64,000 nucleotides of DNA from Butyricicoccus porcorum (GCF_002157465.1 NZ_NHOC01000004.1:206640-270639); one strand, 5' to 3'; counted from the first letter of the stretch, positions 17,302 to 25,584 are shown. Program-made: numbers and translations. Notes: generated by a model not told the origin, from the sequence alone.

Positions 17302-17787
17302 ATGTTCAATCTGTTCCGCAGGAACTGCTTATACAACGAGTCCATCGATCCGCACTGCGCATACTGTGCGCACTGCAAGCCGGACAATGAATATCAGGGT
17401 GTCTGCGATTTCCGCGGCATTGTAGCGATGGCAGGCAGCTGCCGCCGCTTTGAATATGATGCGCTGCGGCGCAAGCCACCCAAGCCCGCGCGTATCCGCG
17501 GCCGGTTCACCGACGATGATTTCTTTTTTGAGGAAAAAGAGACCGATGACCAGCCGCGCCCGGCCGAATCCAAACCGGAGGAGCCGGAAACGCCGCCGCA
17601 GAAGCCGTTGATCTCCGACGATCTGAGCCAGTTTGCCGATCTTTGGGAGGATGACGACGACATGGCACCTGCTCCGAAAACGACAAAAACTCCGGAAACA
17701 GCTGAGCCGGAAACTGCATCCGAACCAAACGAGGAACCGGCAGAAAAACCAGACGCACAGGAGGACAATGGGCATGAAATGGAATAA
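17302..17787 (+). CDS. Hypothetical protein with N-terminal Cys cluster and acidic, Pro/Glu-rich tail
   Basis: 161 residues starting MFNLFRRNCLYNESIDPHC after an AAGGAGA site. The first 60 residues hold Cys pairs (CAYCAHC, then C at VCDF and SCRRFEYD), a possible metal-binding knot, followed by the motif RFEYDALRRKPPKPARI. Similar short proteins with a Cys knot and a RF-YDPLKR-PP motif are common in Clostridia but uncharacterised. The remaining 90 residues are acidic and low in complexity. The 3' end overlaps dacF by 14 bp, so the two are probably translated together. Confidence 0.85.
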   Translation: MFNLFRRNCLYNESIDPHCAYCAHCKPDNEYQGVCDFRGIVAMAGSCRRFEYDALRRKPPKPARIRGRFTDDDFFFEEKETDDQPRPAESKPEEPETPPQKPLISDDLSQFADLWEDDDDMAPAPKTTKTPETAEPETASEPNEEPAEKPDAQEDNGHEME

Positions 17788-19369
17788 GAAACTGGGGGCA
17801 CTGCTGTTGTCCGTTGCACTGCTCGCCGGAACGGCGCTACCGTCGTTCGCTGAGCCGGAGCCTGCGGACACTGAAACACCTGCCGCTTCCCAGACCACAA
17901 CGGATACCACCCCGACCGCAGAGGGGACGGACGGCGCCACCGACACCGGCACAACCGACACCGGCACAACCGACACCGACACAACCGACGCTGGCACAGC
18001 AGATAGCAATGCCGATGCCGCAGACAGCGCGCAGACGAATCCAACCGAACAGCAGCCTGCCGAAACGGAGCAGCCGAAAAACCAGACCGGCGCCGAGGCA
18101 GAGGATGGTTCGATCCAGATGCCGACCATCGACATCGATGCAAAGGCGTCCATTCTGGTCAACGCCGAGACCGGCGAGATCATTCATGCAAATAACGAAA
18201 AAGAAAAGATGTATCCCGCATCGTGCACCAAAATCATGACTGCCCTGCTGGCGCTGGAAAAGTGCAATCTGGACGATGTCGTGACGATGCAGGAGGAGGA
18301 TTTCACCGATGTCAAAAACGGCGCGAGCAATGCCGGTCTGAAAATCGGCGAGAAAATCACCGTGGAGAATCTGCTGTACTGCCTGATGCTCCCCTCCGGC
18401 AACGAAGCTGCCAATGCGCTCGCGCGCACCGTCGCCGGTTCCGTGGATGAATTCGTCCAGATGATGAACGACCGCGCCAAAGAGCTGGGCTGTGTCAACA
18501 CACACTTTGCCAATCCGAATGGCTTACATAACGACAACCACTATACCTGTGCCTATGACCTGTATCTGATTGCGCAGCAGGCCATGCAGAATTCCACCTT
18601 TGCAACCGTGGTCAATACAGCGCAGAAAAAACTCCCGGCAACCAACAAAAACCCGGAGCGTGTCATTTATACAACCAATCATCTGATTCTCAGCAGTTAT
18701 TCGTCTATCTATTATGACAACTGCTACGGCATCAAGACCGGACATACCTCACAGGCGGGCTACTGCCTCGTGTCCTACGCCAAGCAGAGCGGATATACCT
18801 ATTACTCCGTCGTACTCGGCGCGAAGGATGGCGCGGATTATGCGGGCAGCTTCACCGAGACCAAGCGCATGTTTGAGTGGGCATTTGACAATTTCCGCAT
18901 GCAGACTGCAACCTCTGCCGGCTCCGCCGTCACGGAGTGCCCGGTTCGTCTGGCGCGCGGCACCGACCATGTGACGCTGGTTACGGCAAATGATGTTCCG
19001 GTACTCGTCCCGAAGGGACTGGATATGAGTGAACTGGACATCGATATTTCCGTCGAAGACAGCTATGACGCACCGATTGCCAAGGGAGAAAAGCTGGGCA
19101 CAGTCACCTATTCTTACGAGGGCATGGAATGTGCCACTGCCGATCTGGTCTCCCTGACCGAAGTCAAGCGCTCAGTCATCCTGTTCATTCTCGACCAGAT
19201 CGCGAAATTCTTCCGTCTGACACCGGTTCGCATCATTGTGGGCATTGCCGTTGCCGCTTTCCTGCTGTACCTGATCCTCTCGTTTATCGCGGGACGCAAC
19301 CGCCGCAACCGCAGAAGACGTCGTGCACAGAAGCGCAGAAAGCAGAGACAGAACCAAAACCGCAGATAA
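17774..19369 (+). CDS. dacF: D-alanyl-D-alanine carboxypeptidase (DacF-type)
   Basis: Serine peptidase that trims D-Ala from peptidoglycan stem peptides. 531 residues from the second of two in-frame ATGs (17774), which is 9 nt from AGGAGG; the first (17768) is only 3 nt away. A signal peptide (about 1-27, cut after SFA) precedes about 90 residues of low-complexity Thr/Asp/Glu linker with repeated GTTDT units. The peptidase S11 domain has SxxK as SCTK, SxN as SGN and KTG as KTGHT. A C-terminal beta domain, one membrane helix (about 485-507) and a very basic tail follow. The linker and membrane anchor make it longer than typical DacF. Confidence 0.93.
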   Translation: MKWNKKLGALLLSVALLAGTALPSFAEPEPADTETPAASQTTTDTTPTAEGTDGATDTGTTDTGTTDTDTTDAGTADSNADAADSAQTNPTEQQPAETEQPKNQTGAEAEDGSIQMPTIDIDAKASILVNAETGEIIHANNEKEKMYPASCTKIMTALLALEKCNLDDVVTMQEEDFTDVKNGASNAGLKIGEKITVENLLYCLMLPSGNEAANALARTVAGSVDEFVQMMNDRAKELGCVNTHFANPNGLHNDNHYTCAYDLYLIAQQAMQNSTFATVVNTAQKKLPATNKNPERVIYTTNHLILSSYSSIYYDNCYGIKTGHTSQAGYCLVSYAKQSGYTYYSVVLGAKDGADYAGSFTETKRMFEWAFDNFRMQTATSAGSAVTECPVRLARGTDHVTLVTANDVPVLVPKGLDMSELDIDISVEDSYDAPIAKGEKLGTVTYSYEGMECATADLVSLTEVKRSVILFILDQIAKFFRLTPVRIIVGIAVAAFLLYLILSFIAGRNRRNRRRRRAQKRRKQRQNQNRR

Positions 19370-19374
19370 TGTAC

Positions 19375-19405
19375 AACAGTCCGGCTTTGCCCGGACTGTT
19401 TTTAT
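19375..19405 (+). terminator. Intrinsic terminator of dacF
   Basis: 10-bp stem AACAGTCCGG/CCGGACTGTT (19375-19384 with 19391-19400), loop CTTTGC, followed by TTTATATT. Confidence 0.85.
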
Positions 19406-19419
19406 ATTGCAAGACAGAA

Positions 19420-19443
19420 ACAGGCAGCCCGCAGGCTGCCTGT
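19420..19443 (-). terminator. Hairpin after the YmaF-like gene
   Basis: Perfect 10-bp stem ACAGGCAGCC/GGCTGCCTGT with loop CGCA. The minus strand continues TTTCTGTCTT, a weak T tract, so termination is plausible but not certain. Confidence 0.5.
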
Positions 19444-19456
19444 CATACTGTCGCGT

Positions 19457-19960
19457 TTATTTGTCAATCGGCGAATCGATGAGCGACGCAACACGGAAGC
19501 AATGTCTGTGTCCGTCTTCCTCTTCGGTTCTTGCTTCGGCAAAATGGACATGACGGCCGCCGCCGACAAAGACAGCGCCGCCGGTGCGGCCCTTGAACTC
19601 GTGGAAATGTCCATCAGCAAAGTCCGTGTGGAAGCAAATTTCATGCACATGGTCATTGCCGCCGATCGGGATGGCTTCACCACTTACGGTCGCAAAGCGA
19701 TGGTTGTGGGCGTCATTGCAGCAGCCAAAGATCTGCGTGCTGCCCTGAACTTCATGAACATGTTTCTGTCTGCGTCTGCGGTCACGGTCACAGTCGCGAT
19801 CCCGATCACGCTTCCGATCACAATCGCAGTCGCGGTCACGATCTCGGTCACGGTCACAATCACAGTCGCGATCACGGTCACGGTCACGATCGCGGTCGCA
19901 CGGTTTCTGCTCCTGACACTCCGGCCCGCCGGCGCGTGCCATAATGGTCTCGAAATCCAT
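19457..19960 (-). CDS. YmaF-like His-rich protein with Asp-Arg/Asp-Cys repeat domain
   Basis: 167 residues in two parts. Residues 22-65 are an almost pure alternation of Asp with Arg or Cys. Residues 66-160 are the YmaF-type domain: successive His pairs HVHEVQG, HNHRFA, HVHEICF, GHFHEFKG, HVHFAEA and GHRHCF, spaced about 15-20 residues apart. YmaF has no established function; the dense HxH motifs suggest metal binding. The repeat domain is an unusual addition and may bind metal through its DC units or mineral/nucleic acid through its charge. The gene is convergent with dacF and stands alone. Confidence 0.85.
   Translation of the reverse strand: MDFETIMARAGGPECQEQKPCDRDRDRDRDRDCDCDRDRDRDRDCDCDRKRDRDRDCDRDRRRRQKHVHEVQGSTQIFGCCNDAHNHRFATVSGEAIPIGGNDHVHEICFHTDFADGHFHEFKGRTGGAVFVGGGRHVHFAEARTEEEDGHRHCFRVASLIDSPIDK
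19766..19897 (-). repeat. Hexanucleotide-type coding repeat (Asp-Arg / Asp-Cys)
   Basis: Encodes alternating Asp with Arg/Cys using GAC/GAT, CGC/CGT and TGC/TGT codons. A higher-order pattern of four or five DR units followed by two DC units occurs at least twice, so the tract probably grew by slippage or unequal exchange of blocks of about 36 bp. Confidence 0.75.
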
Positions 19961-20051
19961 AAGAATGCTCTCCTGTCTGCATAATCTGGGGGGCGCGTTT
20001 GCCGTCCCTGTATCATTCTATGCCTGTTTCCGCCCCATCGTGACACGGGGA

Positions 20052-20079
20052 AAGGGCGCAGCCGGTGGGCTGCGCCCTT
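20052..20079 (-). terminator. Terminator hairpin after the terpene-cyclase-like gene
   Basis: 12-bp perfect stem AAGGGCGCAGCC/GGCTGCGCCCTT with loop GGTG, followed on the minus strand by TTTCCCC. The same arms recur at 22573-22600 on the other side of the cassette. Confidence 0.7.
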
Positions 20080-20082
20080 ACT

Positions 20083-20739
20083 TTATGCACACGCATTGCT
20101 CTCTGCGGTGCTCTGTTCTTTTTTCTTTACGCCATGCAGGCAGAAAATATAGATCACATCGAAGACAAAGCAGATCACACCAGTGACCAAAATAAAGCGG
20201 TTGCCCTCTATTGTGCCATAAATTGTCGGCGTCAGCGTGCCGATGCATTTGCTCACGGCAATCGTCATGGTCTGGCCTCTGGACGATTTGCGGCGGTTCA
20301 GCATGTACAAATAAGCCACACTCATGGCGATGTTCTGCAAATATGCGGAATATTTCTCACCCGCTACATCCCCAAACTCGGCAATAAAAAGCAGTTGCAG
20401 CACAATGCAGCAGGCCAGCACCAGCACCGGCCATGGGATAAACGACTTTTTCCCCAGCTCACCCTGCGCTTCTTCCCTGCCATATTTGAAGTATGTAATG
20501 ACAATGAAAATATCCAGCAAAAACCAAACTGTATTTGCGATGGCCTGCGCACTGACTGTTGCGCGAACAAACAGATCCGTATAGGCATATATGCCCTCCC
20601 ACGCGATGTTCAGTCCGAGGGCAAACAGCGGCATGCAGTAAGTTTTCTGTTTGAAGCCGGTGCGGATGGAATCCACATATACCAGCGACCAGCATACACC
20701 GCTGGCGACAATCAGCAAATTTATTATCAGTGATCTCAT
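20083..20739 (-). CDS. PaxB/Pyr4-type integral membrane terpene cyclase homologue
   Basis: 218 residues, about seven hydrophobic segments. After the first helix the segment FKQKTYCMPLFALGLNIAWE (29-48) matches the signature of the membrane-bound terpene cyclases of fungal meroterpenoid and indole-diterpene pathways (PaxB, Pyr4, AndB), including the NIAWE motif whose Glu (here Glu48) is a proposed general acid. Further matches are the SSRG loop in RRKSSRGQTMT and an Asp in the last helix (Asp194 in FVFDVIYIF), the second catalytic carboxylate in Pyr4. These enzymes protonate an epoxide or olefin of a prenyl chain and cyclise it. Family identity is recognised from motifs; substrate is unknown. 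It lies 21 bp after a CrtC-like gene, both probably controlled by the divergent TetR gene. No prenyltransferase is adjacent. Confidence 0.8.
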   Translation of the reverse strand: MRSLIINLLIVASGVCWSLVYVDSIRTGFKQKTYCMPLFALGLNIAWEGIYAYTDLFVRATVSAQAIANTVWFLLDIFIVITYFKYGREEAQGELGKKSFIPWPVLVLACCIVLQLLFIAEFGDVAGEKYSAYLQNIAMSVAYLYMLNRRKSSRGQTMTIAVSKCIGTLTPTIYGTIEGNRFILVTGVICFVFDVIYIFCLHGVKKKEQSTAESNACA

Positions 20740-20760
20740 GATTTTCCCATCTTTCCGGAA

Positions 20761-21838
20761 TCAGACCTGCGCATCCAGACCAAAATACATCAGCTCCCAC
20801 AGAGCCGGCGCATCCACATGCTCTACAACTGCTCCGTTTTCCAGCCGTTCCACAACAGCAGTCCCAGAAAACCGGGTATAGGTGGGATCCAAACCCTGCT
20901 GCATCATGGCGACACGGACAGCCTCCTGCTTAATCATGACATCCTGCTCCAGCATCTCCTCCATCCGGTAAGTAATGCGGTAATGCTGCCTGCCGTCGTC
21001 ATAGTCATAGATCAGTGTTTTGAAATAGTGCTTGCCGGTCACCTCATCAAAAGCAAGGTCTGTTTCCTCATATACAGGCTGCACATTGGTATCACTGATG
21101 ATCTCCCCGCCTTTCGCCAGCATGAACACTGGAGTATGCGCATAGCCGTACTGCGGGCCCGCAGTGATATAGCTGCTGATAATCTGATAATCACCGACCT
21201 TGCAACGCCCCCAATACCAATGGTGCATCAGGACAAACATGCCGATATTTCCCCAGTTGTGGTCATGATAACCGGTGCCTGTGTAGCTTTCCTCATTTCC
21301 ATCCCGGACAATGGAAACCTGTACGCTGCCCTCCGGCACGGCGGGAATCCATGCGAAATAATCCGACTCGCCGAAGAAAATATGGCCGGTACCGGTGCGC
21401 CATGCAGGTACGTTGCCATGCAGCTTTACATCGGCGCGTACCTGTTCGGATTCGTAGTGAATCTGATAGTCGTGCAGATCGCCCTCAAACAGGCACTGAC
21501 CGATTCGGACACAGCAGTGATCTTTGGCAAAGCTGAAATCACCCTCTGCCGGGTCGAGGCGATCCCTGATTTCCGTGCCATCGGGCAGCGTAAGATTCAG
21601 CGTGGCATAGGGGGGCAAACCCGCCGTTCTGGTTGTCCATCGGCGATATCGTATAAAAGACGATAACCAGATTTCCGCCGCCCTCCAGCTTGGAATCAAA
21701 ATACCACCATTCGTATTCCCCCTGTGCACCACTGGTGCGCAGGCTATCCTCCCATACTTCGGGAGTTCCAGGCTTCATACCCAGCATTTTGTACTGCTCC
21801 GGCTGCGCATGCAGCTCTACGGGAATCGTGTTGTTCAT
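20761..21838 (-). pseudogene. CrtC-like / lipocalin-like protein, interrupted by a one-base frameshift
   Basis: Read through one frame change this is a single protein of about 358 residues: N-terminal part from the ATG at 21838 (MNNTIPVELHAQPEQY, AGGAG upstream) with the family motif GEYEWWYFDSKL, then the larger C-terminal part with TGTGYHDHNWGN. These motifs belong to the CrtC/AttH-like double-lipocalin fold, which includes hydroxyneurosporene synthase (carotenoid 1,2-hydratase) and fungal cyclisation enzymes. The break lies in a run of six C on the minus strand (21615-21610); five C would restore GGFAPYATLNLTLPDG. Both halves keep good coding character, so the lesion is recent, a phase-variable tract or a sequencing error. 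It directly precedes the terpene-cyclase-like gene. Confidence 0.8.
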
Positions 21839-21863
21839 AAAATTCGCTCCTTTCTCCGTCGCC

Positions 21864-21919
21864 TTGACATATGTCAAAGATTATGATAGCATTTTATTCG
21901 CAAGTTAGATATTTGTCAA
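21864..21919. promoter_or_regulatory. Divergent promoters and operator-like sites between the TetR gene and the terpene cassette
   Basis: TTGACATATGTCAA (21864-21877) is a perfect 14-bp palindrome. A second site, TAGATATTTGTCAA (21906-21919), repeats its right half. The minus promoter is TTGACA (21919-21914), 17 bp, TAAAAT (21896-21891), so its -35 is inside the second site. The plus promoter is TTGACA (21864-21869), 17 bp, TAGCAT, with its -35 inside the palindrome. This arrangement would let one dimeric repressor control both directions. Confidence 0.65.
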
Positions 21920-21953
21920 CGTTTTGAGCGCAACTTATACATTGGGAGGTGCA

Positions 21954-22550
21954 ATGTCCATGTATCAGGGAAACAACCCCACCGCGCTGCAATCCCAGCA
22001 CTGGATTGCAGACAGTCTCCTCATGCTGATGCAGGAGAAGCCGTATGCGCAGATCACCATTCAAAACATCTGCAAGCGCGCGGATCTGTCGCGCCAGACC
22101 TTTTACAACATGTTTGACTCCAAGGAGGAGGTGCTGCGCTTCTGCCTGCGCGAGCAATATGAGCAGCAGCTGCATCGCTTCAGCAGCAAGCCGATGATTT
22201 CTCTGCACGAGACGGTGGAGGTTTTTGCCAGCGTACTGGACGGAAACCGGACTTTATTGCAATCCATGCTGGACAATCAGCTGGGTGGCATCATTGCGGA
22301 TGAAATCGCCAAATGCGTATCGCTGTTTGCAGATCGGTTTGTCAGCCACAAAGACCAAAACCTGCCTTACAGCGAAGCGCTGCTCAGCGGCGCGTTGGCA
22401 CATCTGCTGCTGTGCTGGTTCCAGCAGCAACATCCCATTTCGATTCAGGCACTTACAGAGCTGCTCTCTGCGTTTCTGTCAGGACAGCTGTATCTTTTTG
22501 AACCCGATCAGAACGATCCGGTGCCTTCCGGCAGTGAACCGCGGAGATAA
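21954..22550 (+). CDS. TetR-family transcriptional regulator
   Basis: 198 residues from the ATG at 21954 (GGGAGG 4 nt upstream; an ATG two codons later at 21960 has better spacing). The N-terminal helix-turn-helix is typical: ITIQNICKRADLSRQTFYNMFDSKEEVL (about residues 31-58), with the TFYNMF recognition helix. The helical C-terminal half gives no clue to ligand. It is divergent from the CrtC-like gene and shares its operator region, so it most likely represses that unit and itself. Confidence 0.9.
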   Translation: MSMYQGNNPTALQSQHWIADSLLMLMQEKPYAQITIQNICKRADLSRQTFYNMFDSKEEVLRFCLREQYEQQLHRFSSKPMISLHETVEVFASVLDGNRTLLQSMLDNQLGGIIADEIAKCVSLFADRFVSHKDQNLPYSEALLSGALAHLLLCWFQQQHPISIQALTELLSAFLSGQLYLFEPDQNDPVPSGSEPRR

Positions 22551-22572
22551 CAGACAAATATTTGCACGCGAA

Positions 22573-22600
22573 AAGGGCGCAGCCGACTGGCTGCGCCCTT
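22573..22600. terminator. Bidirectional terminator hairpin between the TetR gene and the ABC transporter
   Basis: 12-bp perfect stem AAGGGCGCAGCC/GGCTGCGCCCTT with loop GACT, between convergent genes. Its arms are identical to those of the hairpin at 20052-20079. Confidence 0.7.
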
Positions 22601-22618
22601 CTGTTTGTATCCAAGAAT

Positions 22619-23347
22619 TTACTTGTTGGAAACTGCGCTGAGGAATGCTTTGGTGCGCTCCTGCTGCGGGTTATCGAAGATTTGCTCCGGCGTGCCTTCC
22701 TCGGTGATAACACCATCCGACATAAACAGCACACGGTCCGCTACGTCGCGGGCAAAGCCCATCTCATGTGTCACGACAACCATCGTCATGCCGTCCTTTG
22801 CGAGCGCCTTCATAACATCCAGAACCTCACCGACCATTTCCGGGTCGAGTGCACTGGTTGGCTCGTCGAACAGGATGGCCTTCGGGTTCATCGCCAGCGA
22901 ACGCGCAATGGCGACACGCTGCTTCTGGCCGCCGGACAGCTGTGCCGGATAAACATCCGCCTTCTCAGCCAGGCCGACGCGCGTGAGCAGCTCCATCGCC
23001 TTTTTCTCGGCCTCTGCTTCGCTCATCAGCTTCTGCTTGACCGGTGCAAGCGTCAGATTCTGCATAACCGTCAGATGGTTAAACAGATTGAAATGCTGGA
23101 ACACCATGCTCAGCTTCTGGCGGATTTTATTGATATCATTGGAACGATCCGTGACATCCTGGCCGTCGAAAATAATCTGGCCGCCTGTCGGCTCTTCCAG
23201 ACGGTTGAGGCAGCGCAGGAAGGTACTCTTGCCCGAACCGGACGGGCCAATGACAACAACGCATTCACCCGGCTTGATGTGACAGTCAATTTTTTTGAGA
23301 ACCTGCAAATCGCCAAAGCTCTTCTTTAAATCCTTAACGATTATCAC
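22619..23347 (-). CDS. Polar amino acid ABC transporter, ATP-binding protein (GlnQ-type)
   Basis: 242 residues from a GTG at 23347, 10 nt after CCTCCT/AGGAGG; an ATG at 23368 lies upstream of that site and is unlikely. Walker A GPSGSGKS, signature LSGGQKQR, Walker [12 protein letters not shown] and the switch His in VVTHEMGFA are all present. The family is the polar amino acid uptake group. It overlaps the fused receptor-permease gene by 14 bp, giving a complete two-gene importer. Confidence 0.95.
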   Translation of the reverse strand: MIIVKDLKKSFGDLQVLKKIDCHIKPGECVVVIGPSGSGKSTFLRCLNRLEEPTGGQIIFDGQDVTDRSNDINKIRQKLSMVFQHFNLFNHLTVMQNLTLAPVKQKLMSEAEAEKKAMELLTRVGLAEKADVYPAQLSGGQKQRVAIARSLAMNPKAILFDEPTSALDPEMVGEVLDVMKALAKDGMTMVVVTHEMGFARDVADRVLFMSDGVITEEGTPEQIFDNPQQERTKAFLSAVSNK

Positions 23348-25556
23348 TTTGACGCAGCCTCCTTTCAATGACAGCGAGAATCTTGGTCATAATCTTGACG
23401 ATGATATAATATACAATTGCAACTGCAATCAGCGGCAGGAATGCCTGATAGGTGCGCGATACAATGAAGTCGCCCGCCTTGGTCAGGTCAACAATTGCGA
23501 CATAACCGACAATAGAGGTCTCCTTGACCAGCGTAATCATTTCATTTCCGAGTGCCGGAATGACGTTCTTGATTGCCTGCGGCAGGATAATATAACGCAT
23601 GGTTTCGCCATAGGTGAAGCCGAGCGAACGGCCACCTTCCATCTGTCCAACATCCACGGCAAGAATACCGGCACGAATATTCTCCGCGACATAAGCACCG
23701 CTGTTGATGCCAAACGACAGGATCGCCGCGACATAGGCATGCTGACTGCGGAAAATAACCATGAACATAATCAGCAGCTGAACCATGGCCGGTGTGCCGC
23801 GGATAATGTCGATGTAGGCGCCCGCAATGCGGGACCATACGGTCTTGCGCTTTTTGCGCGTTTCCGTCAGTTTCATCAGTGCGAGGATAAAGCCGAGCGC
23901 AATGCCCAGAATACCGGCACAGATCGAAATGCCGATCGTCACGCCGAGGCCCTTGGCCATCAGCTGATAGCCATTGGTGTCGACAAATACATACTTGAGG
24001 TTATTCAGAAATTCCTGAATCACATTGTCGGAGGTTTCTTTTTCGGTTCCCGTGTTGCCCTCAATGTACTCGGCAACCAGCTTGTCAAACGTGCCGTCTT
24101 CCTTGATTTTTGCCAGGCCGCTGTTGATCTTTTCCAACAGCTCCGTGTCTCCCTTGCTGACGGCGATTGCGTATTCCTCGGTAGACGTGTCGTCCTCAAT
24201 CAGCTTGAGCTTGTCGCTGTTGCTGGCAACGAAATTTTCCGCCGGGTTCTTGTCGATGACAACCGCATCGACGCCGCCGTTGTTCAACGAAACAATGGCG
24301 TCTGTGCCCTTCTTAAAGCGCTTGACCTCCGTGTTTTCGTCGGTGATAACGTCATTATCCTCGCCCGGTGTGCACAGCAGGTCACCGGTCGTGCCTTCCT
24401 GAACCGCAATCTTTTTGCCGTTCAGATCTGCCAGACTCTTGATGCCGCTGTCCTTTGCAACAACGATGCACTGTGTTGCGGTGTAGTAGCTGTCAGAGAA
24501 ATCGACCGACTGCTTGCGTTCATCCGTCACGGTCATGCCTGCAATGACCGCATCCAGACTGCCTGTGGACAGCGATGCAATCAGCGACTTGAATTCCATA
24601 TTGGTGATCTTGACATCAAAGCCCTCGGCCTCACCAATTGCCTTGATGACTGCCATGTCAAAGCCGTCCGGTTCGCCGTCATCGCCGATATATTCAAACG
24701 GCGGGAATTCTGCGTTGGTACCGACATTGACAACCTGCTTTTCACCGTCATCCGCAGGCGTTTCCTCTTCGGTTTCGCCGCCGATGTATTCCGCTACCAG
24801 CTTGTCAAATGTGCCGTCTTCCTTGATCTTCTTCAGGCCGCTGTTGATCTTTTCCAACAGCTCAGAATTGCCCTTGCCGACAGCGATGGCATATTCCTCT
24901 GTAGAGGTCTCATCCTCGATCAGCTTGAGCTTGCCTTCGTTGTTGGCAACAAAGGTTTCTGCCGGGTTTTTGTCAATGACAACTGCATCGACGCCGCCAT
25001 TGTTCAGCGTGACAACAGCATCCGTGCCCTTCTTAAAACGCTTGACCTCCGTGCTTGCGTCCGTGATAACATCGTTGTCCTCTGCCGGCGTGCACAGCAG
25101 GTCACCGGTTGTGCCTTCCTGAACCGCAATCTTCTTGCCATTCAGGTCTGCCAGACTCTTGATGTCGCTGTCTGCCGGAACGACTATACACTGCTTCGCG
25201 GTGTAATAGCTGTCGGAAAAGTCCACTGACTGCTTGCGCTCGTCCGTGACTGTCATGCCCGCAATGACCGCATCCAGACTTCCCGTGGACAGCGACGCAA
25301 TCAGTGACTTGAATTCCATATTGGTGATCTTAACTTCAAAGCCCTCGGCTTCACCGATCGCTTTGATGACCGCCATATCGAATCCATCCGGTTGGCCGTC
25401 GTTGCCGATGTACTCAAACGGCGGGAATTCTGCGTTGGTGCCGACGGTGATGACGTCTGTTGCCTGCGCCGGCTTGGTAACGGGAAAGAACATACCGCCC
25501 AATACTGCCAGACAGGCCAGACACATCGCCAGCACACGTTTTGTGCTCTTTTTCAT
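23334..25556 (-). CDS. Amino acid ABC transporter: two substrate-binding domains fused to a permease
   Basis: 740 residues: signal peptide (about 1-32), binding domain 1 (about 36-259), binding domain 2 (about 276-499), then a permease domain (about 510-740) with the EAA loop around [21 protein letters not shown]. Each receptor has the family 3 solute-binding pattern [13 protein letters not shown]...[13 protein letters not shown]. The two receptors align with an exact period of 240 residues and differ at about 21 of 221 positions. The layout matches GlnPQ-type importers (glutamine/glutamate/asparagine), in which tandem receptors feed one translocator. Substrate is not determined by sequence alone. 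Confidence 0.95.
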   Translation of the reverse strand: MKKSTKRVLAMCLACLAVLGGMFFPVTKPAQATDVITVGTNAEFPPFEYIGNDGQPDGFDMAVIKAIGEAEGFEVKITNMEFKSLIASLSTGSLDAVIAGMTVTDERKQSVDFSDSYYTAKQCIVVPADSDIKSLADLNGKKIAVQEGTTGDLLCTPAEDNDVITDASTEVKRFKKGTDAVVTLNNGGVDAVVIDKNPAETFVANNEGKLKLIEDETSTEEYAIAVGKGNSELLEKINSGLKKIKEDGTFDKLVAEYIGGETEEETPADDGEKQVVNVGTNAEFPPFEYIGDDGEPDGFDMAVIKAIGEAEGFDVKITNMEFKSLIASLSTGSLDAVIAGMTVTDERKQSVDFSDSYYTATQCIVVAKDSGIKSLADLNGKKIAVQEGTTGDLLCTPGEDNDVITDENTEVKRFKKGTDAIVSLNNGGVDAVVIDKNPAENFVASNSDKLKLIEDDTSTEEYAIAVSKGDTELLEKINSGLAKIKEDGTFDKLVAEYIEGNTGTEKETSDNVIQEFLNNLKYVFVDTNGYQLMAKGLGVTIGISICAGILGIALGFILALMKLTETRKKRKTVWSRIAGAYIDIIRGTPAMVQLLIMFMVIFRSQHAYVAAILSFGINSGAYVAENIRAGILAVDVGQMEGGRSLGFTYGETMRYIILPQAIKNVIPALGNEMITLVKETSIVGYVAIVDLTKAGDFIVSRTYQAFLPLIAVAIVYYIIVKIMTKILAVIERRLRQSDNR
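24060..24731 (-). repeat. Direct repeat, copy B: second binding domain
   Basis: Encodes residues 276-499 of the transporter. Paired with copy A at a spacing of exactly 720 bp; about 90% identical at the protein level. Confidence 0.85.
24780..25451 (-). repeat. Direct repeat, copy A: first binding domain
   Basis: Encodes residues 36-259, the duplicate of copy B. Differences include Lys121 against Thr361 and the 127-131 segment (PADSD against AKDSG). Confidence 0.85.
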
Positions 25557-25584
25557 GTGTTTGTCCCTTCTTTCAATTTTTTTA

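Noticed and set aside
19766-19897. CRISPR-like or tandem DNA repeat array
   Set aside because: The repeats are in frame and code for alternating Asp-Arg/Cys inside the YmaF-like gene; there are no unique spacers.
23295-25229. Long open frame antisense to the tandem-receptor transporter
   Set aside because: Its apparent internal repeats only reflect the duplicated receptor domains on the other strand.
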